52,345 nt of DNA from Chloroflexota bacterium (GTDB lineage Bacteria; Chloroflexota; Dehalococcoidia; Lucifugimonadales; UBA826): contig PBKS01000018.1 of the NCBI GenBank assembly GCA_002722155.1, positions 1 to 52,345 of the forward strand, in the 5' to 3' direction. The notes under the pieces were generated by a model. The model did not search any database. It was not told the DNA's origin and saw only the letters and a list, made by a program, of their open reading frames with translations. Made by a program: the position numbers and the translations under genes. Shown here piece after piece: positions 43,238 to 52,226 of the stretch (the stretch's first letter is position 1; each line of letters opens with the position of its first letter).

Positions 43238-43303
43238 GTGACTCAAACCACCTGTCCAACCAATTAACTTTTCGTCATTAACAATTTATTGTTCGGAGAA
43301 CAC

Positions 43304-45976
43304 ATGGACCAAAATAACAATTCCTCAAATATGTCCCGTGCATATAATCCGAGCGATACCGAGGGCAGAATTTACAAATCCTGGGAAGATTCTGGTTACT
43401 TTCAACCAAATACCAGCTCTGATAAACCTCCTTTTGTCATGATAATGCCGCCCCCAAATGTCACCGGGGAACTACACATGGGGCATGCTTTGACGGTTGC
43501 TGTGGAAGATATGATCGTACGCTGGCACCGTATGAAGGGAGAGCCAACACTGTATTTACCTGGTACAGATCACGCCGGAATAGCAACACAGGTCGTCGTA
43601 GAACGATTATTAGCAACAGAAGGGTTAAACAGATACCAACTAGGCAGAGAAAAATTCGAAGCACGTGTATGGGAATGGGTTGAAACTTATGGTGATCGTA
43701 TATACGAACAACTTAGAAGGCTTGGAACTTCATGTGACTGGTCAAGAAGTACCTTTACTTTGGATGAAACACCTAGAGCAGCAGTACGTAAAACTTTCGT
43801 GGATCTTTACGAAAAAGGATTGATATACAGAGGTGAACGAATAGCCAATTGGTGCCCGCGATGCTCAACAGCCTTATCTGAGTTGGAAGTGAAATACAAG
43901 GAAATTGACGGGAACTTATACCACATAAAATATCCATTTGCAGATGGATCTGGCTTTTTGGTGGTAGCAACTACCAGGCCAGAAACAATGCTAGGGGATA
44001 CAGGTGTTGCAGTAAATCCTGGAGACGACAGATTTAAAGGGAAAATCGGTAAAAAGATCAGTTTACCGCTTACAAATCGTGTTATTCCGGTAATTGCTGA
44101 TGACGCAGTCGAAGTAGAATTTGGGACAGGAGCACTGAAAGTTACCCCAGCACATGACCCCATAGACTTCGAGATAGGCTCACGGAATGAACTCCCCTTC
44201 ATAACCGTTATAAACAATGACGGCAAAATGAATACTGAGGCCGGCAAATTCCAAAATACAGACAGATTTGAATGTAGGAAACTCATCCAAAAGGAACTTG
44301 AGGCCAAAGAATTATTGGTTGAGACTGAATCATTCCGACATTCTGTCGGGCACTGCGACAGGTGCGACGAAATCATCGAACCACTTATTTCTAAACAGTG
44401 GTATGTTTCTATGAAATCGTTGGCAGAACCTGCCATAAAGGCCGTGAAGGACGAGGAAATCCAGATTATTCCTGAAAGATTTACTAGTGTTTATTTTGAT
44501 TGGATGGAGAACATTAGGGATTGGCCAGTCAGCAGGCAATTGTGGTGGGGTCACCAAATACCCGTATGGTATTGCAAAGACTGTTCTGCAGAAACAGTAC
44601 CTTTAGAAGATCCTACCAACTGTCAATCTTGCGGATCAAAAGAGATATATCAGGACCAAGATGTTTTAGATACTTGGTTCAGTTCTGGATTGTGGACTCA
44701 TTCCACTTTAGGATGGCCAGATGACACAGAAGACCTGAGGTCTTTTTATCCTGGTTCAGTAATGGAAACAGGATACGATATTATATTTTTCTGGGTAGCA
44801 AGAATGATTATGTTAGGAATGGCCAACATGGGTGAGATACCATTCCACACAATTTATCTACACGGTCTTGTTTTGGACCCAGAAGGGGTAAAAATGAGCA
44901 AAACTAAGGGTAATGTCCTAAATCCACTTGACCTTATAGACGAATACGGCGCTGATGCTCTACGATTTGCCCTCACAACAGGCACAACTGCTGGCAATAA
45001 CTTGCGTATGAATGAGCAGAAATTGGAATCCAGTCGCAATTTTGCCAATAAACTTTGGAACGCCTCTAGATTCGTGATATCTAATCTGAATTCAGGAAAA
45101 AAAGCTCCTGATTTTTGTCGACCCCAAAACGTAATTCATCGACACGATCAATGGATACTGTCGAGACTCAACCAAGTAACTGCTGATGTCAACAGATTGA
45201 TGGGTGATTTTCAATTTGGAGAAGCTCAAACACAAATTCATGATTTTCTCTGGAATGAATATTGTGATTGGTATATTGAATTAACAAAAGATCGCCTAAG
45301 GACAGAAGGGGCTGAATCCCCCATACCTACATTAGCCTATGTGTTGGAACAGACACTGCGGTTACTACACCCTTTTCTACCTTTTGTCACAGAAGAGATA
45401 TGGGGGAACTTGTGCAAAGTAGGTGAAACTGGAGACGAGTGGCCAGATTCACTCATTATGGCAGAATATCCAGAAATCCGAACATCCGTGATGAATGATA
45501 ATTCTGTAACAGAAATGACAAAACTAATTGAATTCATACGTGCGATTAGGAATATGAAATCAGAATTCAACATTCAGCAGAGACAAAAAATAACTTGCAG
45601 GGTAGCAGCTGGGACAGAATCTAGTTTGATGGAAACGGAATCTAGCACCATAGAGAATTTTGCGGGTGTTTCCATATCTGAAATCAGTGACTCAGCTTTG
45701 CTTGAAATGCAGACAGGAGAAATATCAATAGTAGCGAATGTGGCAACCGCCTACTTAGAACTGGGAGATAATGTAGATTTAAGTGCAGAACTAGCACGTC
45801 TTCAATCAGAACGCGACGAAATTTCTAAATATATTTCCTCTTTAAACAAACGTTTATCGAATCAATCCTTTGTAGAAAAAGCGCCAGCGGAAGTTGTGGA
45901 AAAAGAAAAAGAGCGATTACAAAGGTCTCAAGACAGAGAAACTAGAATAAACGAGATCTTAGCGACATTAAAATAA
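43304..45976 (+). CDS. valS: Valyl-tRNA synthetase
   Basis: This synthetase of about 890 residues shows HIGH in PPPNVTGELHMGHAL (about 49-63) and the KMSKS loop as KMSKT (KMSKTKGN, about 529). The editing CP1 domain (TTRPETMLGDTGVAV), RDWPVSRQLWWGHQIPVWY and QDVLDTWFSSGLWTHS are typical of ValS. The C-terminal 70 residues form a coiled coil of alternating Glu/Lys/Leu. The ATG at 43304 is preferred over the TTG at 43289 because GGAGA lies a few bases before it. The gene follows the AAA+ ATPase by 66 nt and converges on secA. Confidence 0.97.
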   Translation: MDQNNNSSNMSRAYNPSDTEGRIYKSWEDSGYFQPNTSSDKPPFVMIMPPPNVTGELHMGHALTVAVEDMIVRWHRMKGEPTLYLPGTDHAGIATQVVVERLLATEGLNRYQLGREKFEARVWEWVETYGDRIYEQLRRLGTSCDWSRSTFTLDETPRAAVRKTFVDLYEKGLIYRGERIANWCPRCSTALSELEVKYKEIDGNLYHIKYPFADGSGFLVVATTRPETMLGDTGVAVNPGDDRFKGKIGKKISLPLTNRVIPVIADDAVEVEFGTGALKVTPAHDPIDFEIGSRNELPFITVINNDGKMNTEAGKFQNTDRFECRKLIQKELEAKELLVETESFRHSVGHCDRCDEIIEPLISKQWYVSMKSLAEPAIKAVKDEEIQIIPERFTSVYFDWMENIRDWPVSRQLWWGHQIPVWYCKDCSAETVPLEDPTNCQSCGSKEIYQDQDVLDTWFSSGLWTHSTLGWPDDTEDLRSFYPGSVMETGYDIIFFWVARMIMLGMANMGEIPFHTIYLHGLVLDPEGVKMSKTKGNVLNPLDLIDEYGADALRFALTTGTTAGNNLRMNEQKLESSRNFANKLWNASRFVISNLNSGKKAPDFCRPQNVIHRHDQWILSRLNQVTADVNRLMGDFQFGEAQTQIHDFLWNEYCDWYIELTKDRLRTEGAESPIPTLAYVLEQTLRLLHPFLPFVTEEIWGNLCKVGETGDEWPDSLIMAEYPEIRTSVMNDNSVTEMTKLIEFIRAIRNMKSEFNIQQRQKITCRVAAGTESSLMETESSTIENFAGVSISEISDSALLEMQTGEISIVANVATAYLELGDNVDLSAELARLQSERDEISKYISSLNKRLSNQSFVEKAPAEVVEKEKERLQRSQDRETRINEILATLK

Positions 45977-45990
45977 ATTATTTATCTTAA

Positions 45991-48642
45991 TTAGGCAGCT
46001 AACCCGCAGCACCTTTTGTACTTTTTCCCACTCCCACAAGGGCATTGTTCATTTCTACCAACCTTGGGCCCGGCAGGTTTTTTCGCCATTCTTGAAGAGT
46101 TATTGGTCTTAAAAACTGGCTTGGGCTGATCCGCCACCATTGGCTTATGTACGGCTTGAGTGCCAAGCTCGGGATCAATGGGGGTTCCTGTCTTGAAAAT
46201 AGTATGCACAACATCGTCAATAATTTTAGACTGCAAGTTTTGAAATAATTCATGGCCTTCTTTCTTATACATCACCAAGGGGTCTCTTTGACCGACAGCT
46301 TGTAGACTGATTCCTTGACGAAGATTCTCCATCGCCGTGAGGTGCTGCACCCAATTGGCGTCAATAGTTCTCAGCATTATGTATCTTTCTATCGATCTAG
46401 CGTTTTCATCTCCGACGACTGCCTCAAAATTTTCGTAAATTTTTTCTATGTGAGCGATCACTTCGTTTGGGTAATTATTTTGTCCGGCGTCGAATACGTA
46501 TTGAGGGTTCATTAGATCACTGGTTAGAGGGATTATACGTTGAAGATCTGTTATGACCCCTTCGATGTCCCAATTTTCATTCGCTGCACTTGACATGCCT
46601 TCAGCTATAATAGCCTCGCATTCCCCTTCTATCATTCTCTGGATCTTCGGTCTCAATTCAACACCGTCTAATACAGAATTTCTCTGCTCGTATATAACAT
46701 CTCTGTGTGAATTCACTACATCGTCATACTCGACCAAATTTTTTCGCATATCAAAGTGAAAAGACTCGACTTTTACCTGGGCACCCTCGATGGACCTCGA
46801 AATCATCTTATTTTCAATCGGAGTTTCGTCATCCATACCAGCCCAATCCATAATAGTTTGAATTCGATCACCACCGAACCTTTTAACTAAATCATCATCC
46901 AGGGAACAGAAAAATCGGGTTTCTCCAGGATCTCCTTGACGGCCGGATCTACCTCTAAGTTGATTATCTATTCTTCTAGCCTCATGCCTCTCGGTGCCAA
47001 TTATAAAAAGACCTCCAACATTCAAGACATGCTCATGATCTTTCTCCCATTGAGCCGTATCTCCTTCAGCCAAATCTAGAGAGCCGCCGAGCACAATATC
47101 AGTCCCTCTCCCTGCCATGTTAGTGGCTACAGTCACTGCTCCAGGTTTACCTGCTTGTGCAACAATAGCTGCTTCCCGATCATGTTGTTTTGCATTCAGT
47201 ACTTCGTGTTTGATACCTTGATTTTTTAAGAGCCCACTTAATATTTCTGACCGATCTATGTCTGTGGTACCGACCAGGACGGGCTGTCCTGCCTCAACTC
47301 TAGATTTAATTTCTCGTACAACGGCATTGTATTTCGCAGCTTGGTCTCGATATATCAGGTCTCCATGGTCAGATCTCATCACAGGGTTATTTGTAGGTAC
47401 GCTAAGAACCTCAAGTTTATAAATTTTCCAAAATTCCTCAGCTTCTGTAGCCGCAGTACCCGTCATGCCGGACAATTTAGAATAAAGTCTGAAATAATTT
47501 TGAAGGGTAATAGTCGCATAAGTCACTGACTCTCTTTGTACAGTGATATTTTCCTTAGCTTCAATAGCTTGATGTAGTCCATCCGAATACCGTCGACCAT
47601 CCATCAATCGACCAGTAAATTCGTCGACAATCACCACCTTGCCATCCTTCACGACATACTCTCTATCTTTTTTGTATATCACTTCCGCTCTAACAGCGTT
47701 CTCGACAAAGTGCACTTGTCCAAAATTCTCAGCGTCGTATAAATTATCAACTTTGAGATATTTTTCTATTTTACCTATCCCATTTTGTGTAAGTGAAACA
47801 GAGCGGTGTTTTTCTTCGATAATATAGTCTTCCTCTATTATCAAACTTGGAACAATCTTCGCGTATTTTGAATATTCACTGGGGTTCTGCTGAGATGGTC
47901 CGCTTATGATCAATGGCGTCCTTGCTTCATCAACCAAAATATTATCGACTTCATCCACTATTGCGAATGATCTACCTCTTTGAACTCTCCTCTCAACGAT
48001 GTCAACCATGTTATCCCTGAGATAATCAAATCCAAAATCATTATTCGTGCCATAAGTTATATCGGATTCATAAGCCTCTTTTCTGTCGACTTGTTTTCCT
48101 AACACCTTCTCACCATCAAAGTTGTCAGGGTGGAAGAGATAAGCATAATCATGCTGCAAGGCGGAAACCGATACCCCTAGAGAATTATATATGGCTCCCA
48201 TCCACTCAGCGTCCCTTTTTGCCAGATAATCATTCACTGTGACCACGTGAACTCCTTCTCCTGAAATGGAGTTAAGAAATGCCGGCAACGTTGCAACTAA
48301 TGTTTTCCCCTCTCCTGTTCGCATTTCAGCGATTTTTCCCTGATGCAAAACAATCCCGCCCAGTAGCTGGACATCAAAATGCCTCTGGCCAAGCGTCCTT
48401 TTAGCAGCCTCCCTTACCGCCGCGAATGCATCTGGAAGGAGGTCATCTAGAGATTTCCCGCTTTCATATTCAGTTTTAAGTACTGCCGAAACGGATTTCA
48501 ACTCCTCATCTGATTTAGATGTATAACGGCTTTCCAAGGTATTTATTTGTTCTACCAAGGGATCGAGTTTTGAGAGAGCTTTTTCGTCTGAGTTACCCAG
48601 AAGATTTGTTATCGCTTTTAAAAATGCCATACTTTTTGTCAT
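45991..48642 (-). CDS. secA: Protein translocase motor SecA
   Basis: This ATPase of about 883 residues drives Sec-dependent export at the SecYEG channel. Walker A is MRTGEGKTLVATLPA near 105. IVDEVDNILVDEARTPLIIS is the DEAD-type Walker B, and GTDIVLGGSLDLAEGD and QLRGRSGRQGDPGE are motifs V and VI. The C-terminal zinc-binding tail CPCGSGKKYKRCCG is intact, preceded by a Pro/Lys-rich linker. Starts at 48642 (ATG) or 48630 (MAFLKAI) are both possible; AAGGA precedes the former closely. It is transcribed alone here, converging on valS. Confidence 0.98.
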   Translation of the reverse strand: MTKSMAFLKAITNLLGNSDEKALSKLDPLVEQINTLESRYTSKSDEELKSVSAVLKTEYESGKSLDDLLPDAFAAVREAAKRTLGQRHFDVQLLGGIVLHQGKIAEMRTGEGKTLVATLPAFLNSISGEGVHVVTVNDYLAKRDAEWMGAIYNSLGVSVSALQHDYAYLFHPDNFDGEKVLGKQVDRKEAYESDITYGTNNDFGFDYLRDNMVDIVERRVQRGRSFAIVDEVDNILVDEARTPLIISGPSQQNPSEYSKYAKIVPSLIIEEDYIIEEKHRSVSLTQNGIGKIEKYLKVDNLYDAENFGQVHFVENAVRAEVIYKKDREYVVKDGKVVIVDEFTGRLMDGRRYSDGLHQAIEAKENITVQRESVTYATITLQNYFRLYSKLSGMTGTAATEAEEFWKIYKLEVLSVPTNNPVMRSDHGDLIYRDQAAKYNAVVREIKSRVEAGQPVLVGTTDIDRSEILSGLLKNQGIKHEVLNAKQHDREAAIVAQAGKPGAVTVATNMAGRGTDIVLGGSLDLAEGDTAQWEKDHEHVLNVGGLFIIGTERHEARRIDNQLRGRSGRQGDPGETRFFCSLDDDLVKRFGGDRIQTIMDWAGMDDETPIENKMISRSIEGAQVKVESFHFDMRKNLVEYDDVVNSHRDVIYEQRNSVLDGVELRPKIQRMIEGECEAIIAEGMSSAANENWDIEGVITDLQRIIPLTSDLMNPQYVFDAGQNNYPNEVIAHIEKIYENFEAVVGDENARSIERYIMLRTIDANWVQHLTAMENLRQGISLQAVGQRDPLVMYKKEGHELFQNLQSKIIDDVVHTIFKTGTPIDPELGTQAVHKPMVADQPKPVFKTNNSSRMAKKPAGPKVGRNEQCPCGSGKKYKRCCGLAA

Positions 48643-48718
48643 CAATCCTTACTTCACAACAAATTATACGGGCACATCATTTATGAGCACCAGCAATTCA
48701 CAACCAAGTTAACTTAGC

Positions 48719-49669
48719 CTATGATTGGAACATTGCTCCTACGGAGAGACCGCTGTGAATCCTATGTATTGCCTCTCCCAGCATTGGGGCGATTGATAGA
48801 ACGGTTAATTTTGAACCGTGTTTCTCATCAGGCACAGGCAAAGTATCCGTAACAACCGTTTCTATCACTTCACTTTGGGCCAATATAGTACTTGCTTCAC
48901 CTGACAATACGGGATGAGTGACAGCACAATAAATATCTTTTGCCCCGTGTTTTTTGAGAGCCTCAGCAGTTGCTATCACTGTTCCCCCTGTTCCTAATTC
49001 ATCGTCCACAATAAGAGCAGTTTTGTCCTTCACATCTCCTATCAAGCTTACAGCCTCAACTCGGTCTTCATTACCTATTCTGTGTTTTTCAACCAAAGAC
49101 ATTCCAACATTTAAAAACCTTGCAGTGTCCCTCGTTCTTTTTACGTCTCCTGCGTCGGTTGCAGACGCCACCTGTATCCCTATGCTATTGGCCTTAAAGT
49201 GTCCTGCCAGCATTTGCACCGCTGATAATTCGTCAACCGGAATATTGAAAAAGCCCTGTATTTGACCAGCATGTAAATCAACGGTTAAGACTCTATCCGC
49301 TCCTGCAACAGTAAGTAAGTTGGCCACTAATCTAGCTGTTATGGGAACTCTAGGTTGATCTTTTTTATCGCTACGACCATATGAATAATGTGGTATTACT
49401 GCAGTTATACGACCAGCAGAAGCTCTTTTTGCAGCATCTATCATCACAAGTAGTTCCATTATGTGATCATTAACAGGTTTGCAAAAAGTCTGCAGTAGGA
49501 AAACATCCCTTTCTCTGATGTTTTCTTTAAAACTTACAAATGTGTTGTCATTACTGAATTTAAATACATCGCACTGGCCTACTGGTATTCTTAAGTAATC
49601 ACAAATGTCTGATGCGAGTTTAGGGTGGGAATTACCGGAAAAAATTCTTAAATCATCCAAAGACGGCAT
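48719..49669 (-). CDS. prs: Ribose-phosphate pyrophosphokinase
   Basis: This 316-residue PRPP synthase transfers pyrophosphate from ATP to ribose-5-phosphate. It opens LRIFSGNSHPKLASDI with NDNTFVSFKENIRERDVFLL. VIPHYSYGRSDKKDQPR (catalytic flexible loop), VDLHAGQIQGFFNIPVDEL and LIVDDELGTGGTVIA, the PRPP-binding motif, are all present. The length is typical of class I. It is transcribed alone from a probable extended -10 promoter about 75 nt upstream. secA follows on the same strand after a 73-nt gap. Confidence 0.97.
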   Translation of the reverse strand: MPSLDDLRIFSGNSHPKLASDICDYLRIPVGQCDVFKFSNDNTFVSFKENIRERDVFLLQTFCKPVNDHIMELLVMIDAAKRASAGRITAVIPHYSYGRSDKKDQPRVPITARLVANLLTVAGADRVLTVDLHAGQIQGFFNIPVDELSAVQMLAGHFKANSIGIQVASATDAGDVKRTRDTARFLNVGMSLVEKHRIGNEDRVEAVSLIGDVKDKTALIVDDELGTGGTVIATAEALKKHGAKDIYCAVTHPVLSGEASTILAQSEVIETVVTDTLPVPDEKHGSKLTVLSIAPMLGEAIHRIHSGLSVGAMFQS

Positions 49670-49743
49670 ATTTAGTTCATCTCGAAGTATTTGATATAGA
49701 AACAGTCTATCTCACCTGTTTACAGGAAGGCAAAGCGAGCCGA

Positions 49744-49752
49744 ATTATAGCA
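49744..49752 (-). promoter_or_regulatory. Extended -10 promoter for prs
   Basis: On the minus strand TGCTATAAT combines a perfect TATAAT with the TGN extension, so a good -35 is not required. It lies about 75 nt upstream of the prs ATG in the 190-bp gap divergent from the MEMO-family gene. Confidence 0.5.
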
Positions 49753-49859
49753 CAGCAAAAGATGACAAATGTTTAGTGTTTTATTGCCAGTATTGATTAT
49801 TGCTGTGATGTGACTGATACTTTTCTTTCCCATCATTTCGATGTTAATCAGGATAAAAA

Positions 49860-51098
49860 ATGTCAAAACGATTACCAACTAAACCACAGCTACGGGATTT
49901 ATCACCTCGATGGGTTCAAAGAGAAGATGGAGTTTTTCTTCACCTTGAGGATGACCTGGGAATGGCACAAACTGCTGTACAGATACCACAAAACCTAACA
50001 CCCATACTTATTTTATGTGACGGCACAAGGACAATACAATCCATAAACGGAGGACTGCTTCTACAAGGGATTTCCATAGGAGAGCAGCGAATATATAACC
50101 TAATTGAACAATTGGACGATGCTTTACTTTTAGAAAATGGCAAATATTCTGCGGCAAAACAAAAGGCAATCCAAAAATACAGGAGCAGTAGAAGTCGACC
50201 AATGTCTTTTGCCGGCACTATATATCCAGCCTCCATTTCTGATTTAAATTTGTTCATCACTGAGGGCAAATCTCAATTTGAGCGTTCTGGAAAAGCGGAT
50301 AAGCATCAAGGAAATATCCAAGGGTTGCTTTCCCCACACATTGATTTCGCGAGAGGATTTGCAACATATGCACAATTATGGAAAGAATGTGAAGGCCACC
50401 TAGATGATATAGAGCAAGTAGTCATACTAGGAACAGATCACACTGGAGGACTAGGCTCGATAACTCCAACTGTGCAAAATTACCAGACTCCTTACTCAGA
50501 TATCGAAACTGATATAGCGGGCATTAAATTGTTGGAGTCAGCAATTATTGAAGGAGATCCTTACAAAGAGGAATTGCATCACATAAAGGAACATTCCATA
50601 GAATTATCTTTGATCTGGCTGCACAACGCCTTGAAAGGACAATCTTTCAAACTTTTGCCAATATTGTGTGGCTCCCTTCAGAAATTTGTCATAGATAAAC
50701 AGTTACCCAGCGAGGATGAAGCTATTAACAATGTGATTGAAGCTCTTATTGAATATCGAAAGCAATCTAGAACTTTGGTTATTGCAGCTGGGGATTTGGC
50801 TCACATGGGACCGGAATTTGGAGATACTGCTTCCATGGACGAGCTATCACGAGCAGACCTCGCTTCTAAAGACCATATTTCCTTGGCCACTATCGAAAAA
50901 GGAAGTCCTGACGAATTTTTTGACATCAGTGCAGAAGAATCGGATGCAAGAAAAATATGTGGACTAACACCAATATATTTAATGGGTAAAATATTAGACG
51001 GCTGTAACGGATACAGCGTCGGATATGATCAGTGCCCTGCAGACCAGCAAAACAATTCTGTGGTTTCAATAGCTGGGACTGTGCTTTTTGGAGACTGA
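49860..51098 (+). CDS. MEMO-family protein (AmmeMemoRadiSam system protein B) with N-terminal extension
   Basis: The C-terminal 270 residues of this 412-residue protein carry the MEMO fold related to LigB dioxygenases: FAGTIYPAS, GLLSPHIDFARGFATYAQLW, VVILGTDHTGGLG, TPYSDIETDI, EHSIELSLIWL and VIAAGDLAHMGPEFGD, with the expected metal-type His residues. The first 120 residues form a PqqD-like winged-helix region (RDLSPRWVQREDGVFLHLED, ILCDGTRTIQSI), common in chloroflexal members. No radical-SAM or AMMECR1 partner gene is in the window. Its enzymatic role is not established. It is the first gene of a run toward the right edge, 13 nt before the mutarotase. Confidence 0.9.
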   Translation: MSKRLPTKPQLRDLSPRWVQREDGVFLHLEDDLGMAQTAVQIPQNLTPILILCDGTRTIQSINGGLLLQGISIGEQRIYNLIEQLDDALLLENGKYSAAKQKAIQKYRSSRSRPMSFAGTIYPASISDLNLFITEGKSQFERSGKADKHQGNIQGLLSPHIDFARGFATYAQLWKECEGHLDDIEQVVILGTDHTGGLGSITPTVQNYQTPYSDIETDIAGIKLLESAIIEGDPYKEELHHIKEHSIELSLIWLHNALKGQSFKLLPILCGSLQKFVIDKQLPSEDEAINNVIEALIEYRKQSRTLVIAAGDLAHMGPEFGDTASMDELSRADLASKDHISLATIEKGSPDEFFDISAEESDARKICGLTPIYLMGKILDGCNGYSVGYDQCPADQQNNSVVSIAGTVLFGD

Positions 51099-51110
51099 AA
51101 GAGGGTAAAT

Positions 51111-51434
51111 ATGACCAGAGTAGCATTTTTATTGAAGGTAAAAGAGAAATATATAGATGAATATAAAATCCATCACAAAAATGTATGGTCGGAAATGAAA
51201 AATGCCCTGTCCAGAAATGGATGGAAAAATTACTCCCTTTTCATGAGGCCAGATGGTCTACTATTCGGATATTTTGAAGCTGACAAATCTTTAGCGGATT
51301 CTATTAAGGGTATGGGGTCAGAGCAAGTAAATACTGACTGGCAAGAATTGATGTCACCATATTTTGAAATCCCTGAAGGCTCAGCGCCAGACCAAGCCAT
51401 GATCGAACTTCAAGAAGTTTTCCATCTGGATTAA
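51111..51434 (+). CDS. rhaM: L-rhamnose mutarotase
   Basis: This 107-residue protein interconverts the alpha and beta anomers of L-rhamnose. It starts VAFLLKVKEKYIDEYKIHHKNVW, giving the RhaM-type start with the catalytic His/Trp region. It continues WKNYSLFMRPDGLLFGYFEAD and ends NTDWQELMSPYFEIPEG. These are the conserved blocks of the family. AGAGGG lies about 7 nt before the ATG. It is followed by an SDR dehydrogenase and an amidohydrolase, which fits sugar oxidation to a lactone and then hydrolysis. Confidence 0.93.
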   Translation: MTRVAFLLKVKEKYIDEYKIHHKNVWSEMKNALSRNGWKNYSLFMRPDGLLFGYFEADKSLADSIKGMGSEQVNTDWQELMSPYFEIPEGSAPDQAMIELQEVFHLD

Positions 51435-51464
51435 ACAGGCTAGAATGAACGGGAGTGAACAATT

Positions 51465-52226
51465 ATGAGACTAGCATCCAAAAAAGTAATTGTGACCGGA
51501 GGAGCCTCGGGTATAGGCAGATCTATATGCAATATATTTGCTTCCGAAGGTGCCTCAATAGTTATCGCTGATATCGACGAATCTGGATCGCATGAAACCT
51601 CGGCTCAAATAAAGTCAGCCGGAGGCAAATCCCTCGCAGTAACAACAGATGTTTCTTCGGACGAAAGCGTCTCAGATATGATCAAAAAAGCCTCACATTT
51701 CCTAGGTGGGATTGATATTCTTGTAAATGATGCCGCGGCATTCATATTCGGCAAGGTAGAAGATGTCACACAAAAGGATTGGGAAACAGTGTTCGGAGTC
51801 AATGTGATAGGAGCCTCAAACACCGTTAAATATTCTCTACCGTACTTGAAACAATCTACTTCTCCAAACATAGTAAACATCGCATCCGTAAGCGGATTTA
51901 TAGCGCAACCTTCCTTTGTGCCATACAACGCTTCAAAAGGAGCTTTGCTACAACTGACAAGATGTTTGGCCATGGACCTTTCCGAATTTAACATAAGAGT
52001 AAATGCAGTTTGCCCAGGGGCTATTTATACCCCGGCAACAGAAAGGCATATAGCTTTTGAAAAAGCAGATAGAGATGAATTTCTTGAAAAAGCAGGACAA
52101 GCCAGCTTTCTCAAAAGAGTCGGCACACCTGAAGAAATCGCGTATGCGGCTCTTTTCCTAGCCTCAGATGAGGCCTCCTTCATCACTGGCAGCCATCTAG
52201 TGGTGGACGGAGGGGCCACCGTATGA
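51465..52226 (+). CDS. Short-chain dehydrogenase/reductase
   Basis: This 253-residue classical SDR has the cofactor loop TGGASGIG (about 11-18), an acidic end of strand 2 (VIADIDES, favouring NAD), LVNDAAAFIFG in place of NNAG, an active-site Ser in IASVSGF, Y154 and K158 in YNASKGALL, and CPGAIYTP. The C-terminus ends TGSHLVVDGGATV. With the mutarotase next to it, the likely substrate is a sugar such as L-rhamnose or L-fucose, though this is inference. The start has GGGAG upstream. The stop overlaps the ATG of the next gene by 4 nt. Confidence 0.93.
   Translation: MRLASKKVIVTGGASGIGRSICNIFASEGASIVIADIDESGSHETSAQIKSAGGKSLAVTTDVSSDESVSDMIKKASHFLGGIDILVNDAAAFIFGKVEDVTQKDWETVFGVNVIGASNTVKYSLPYLKQSTSPNIVNIASVSGFIAQPSFVPYNASKGALLQLTRCLAMDLSEFNIRVNAVCPGAIYTPATERHIAFEKADRDEFLEKAGQASFLKRVGTPEEIAYAALFLASDEASFITGSHLVVDGGATV

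Noticed and set aside
43238-43303. A T-box leader upstream of valS, or similarly of leuS or pheS
   Set aside because: The gaps upstream of valS (66 nt) and leuS (26 nt) are too short and none of the three shows the conserved T-box sequence or a terminator.
43807-44436. A 209-codon open frame antisense to valS
   Set aside because: It lies wholly inside the valyl-tRNA synthetase gene on the opposite strand, has no recognisable domain and no convincing ribosome binding site.
51605-51994. A 129-codon frame antisense to the SDR gene
   Set aside because: The SDR motifs on the plus strand explain the region fully.
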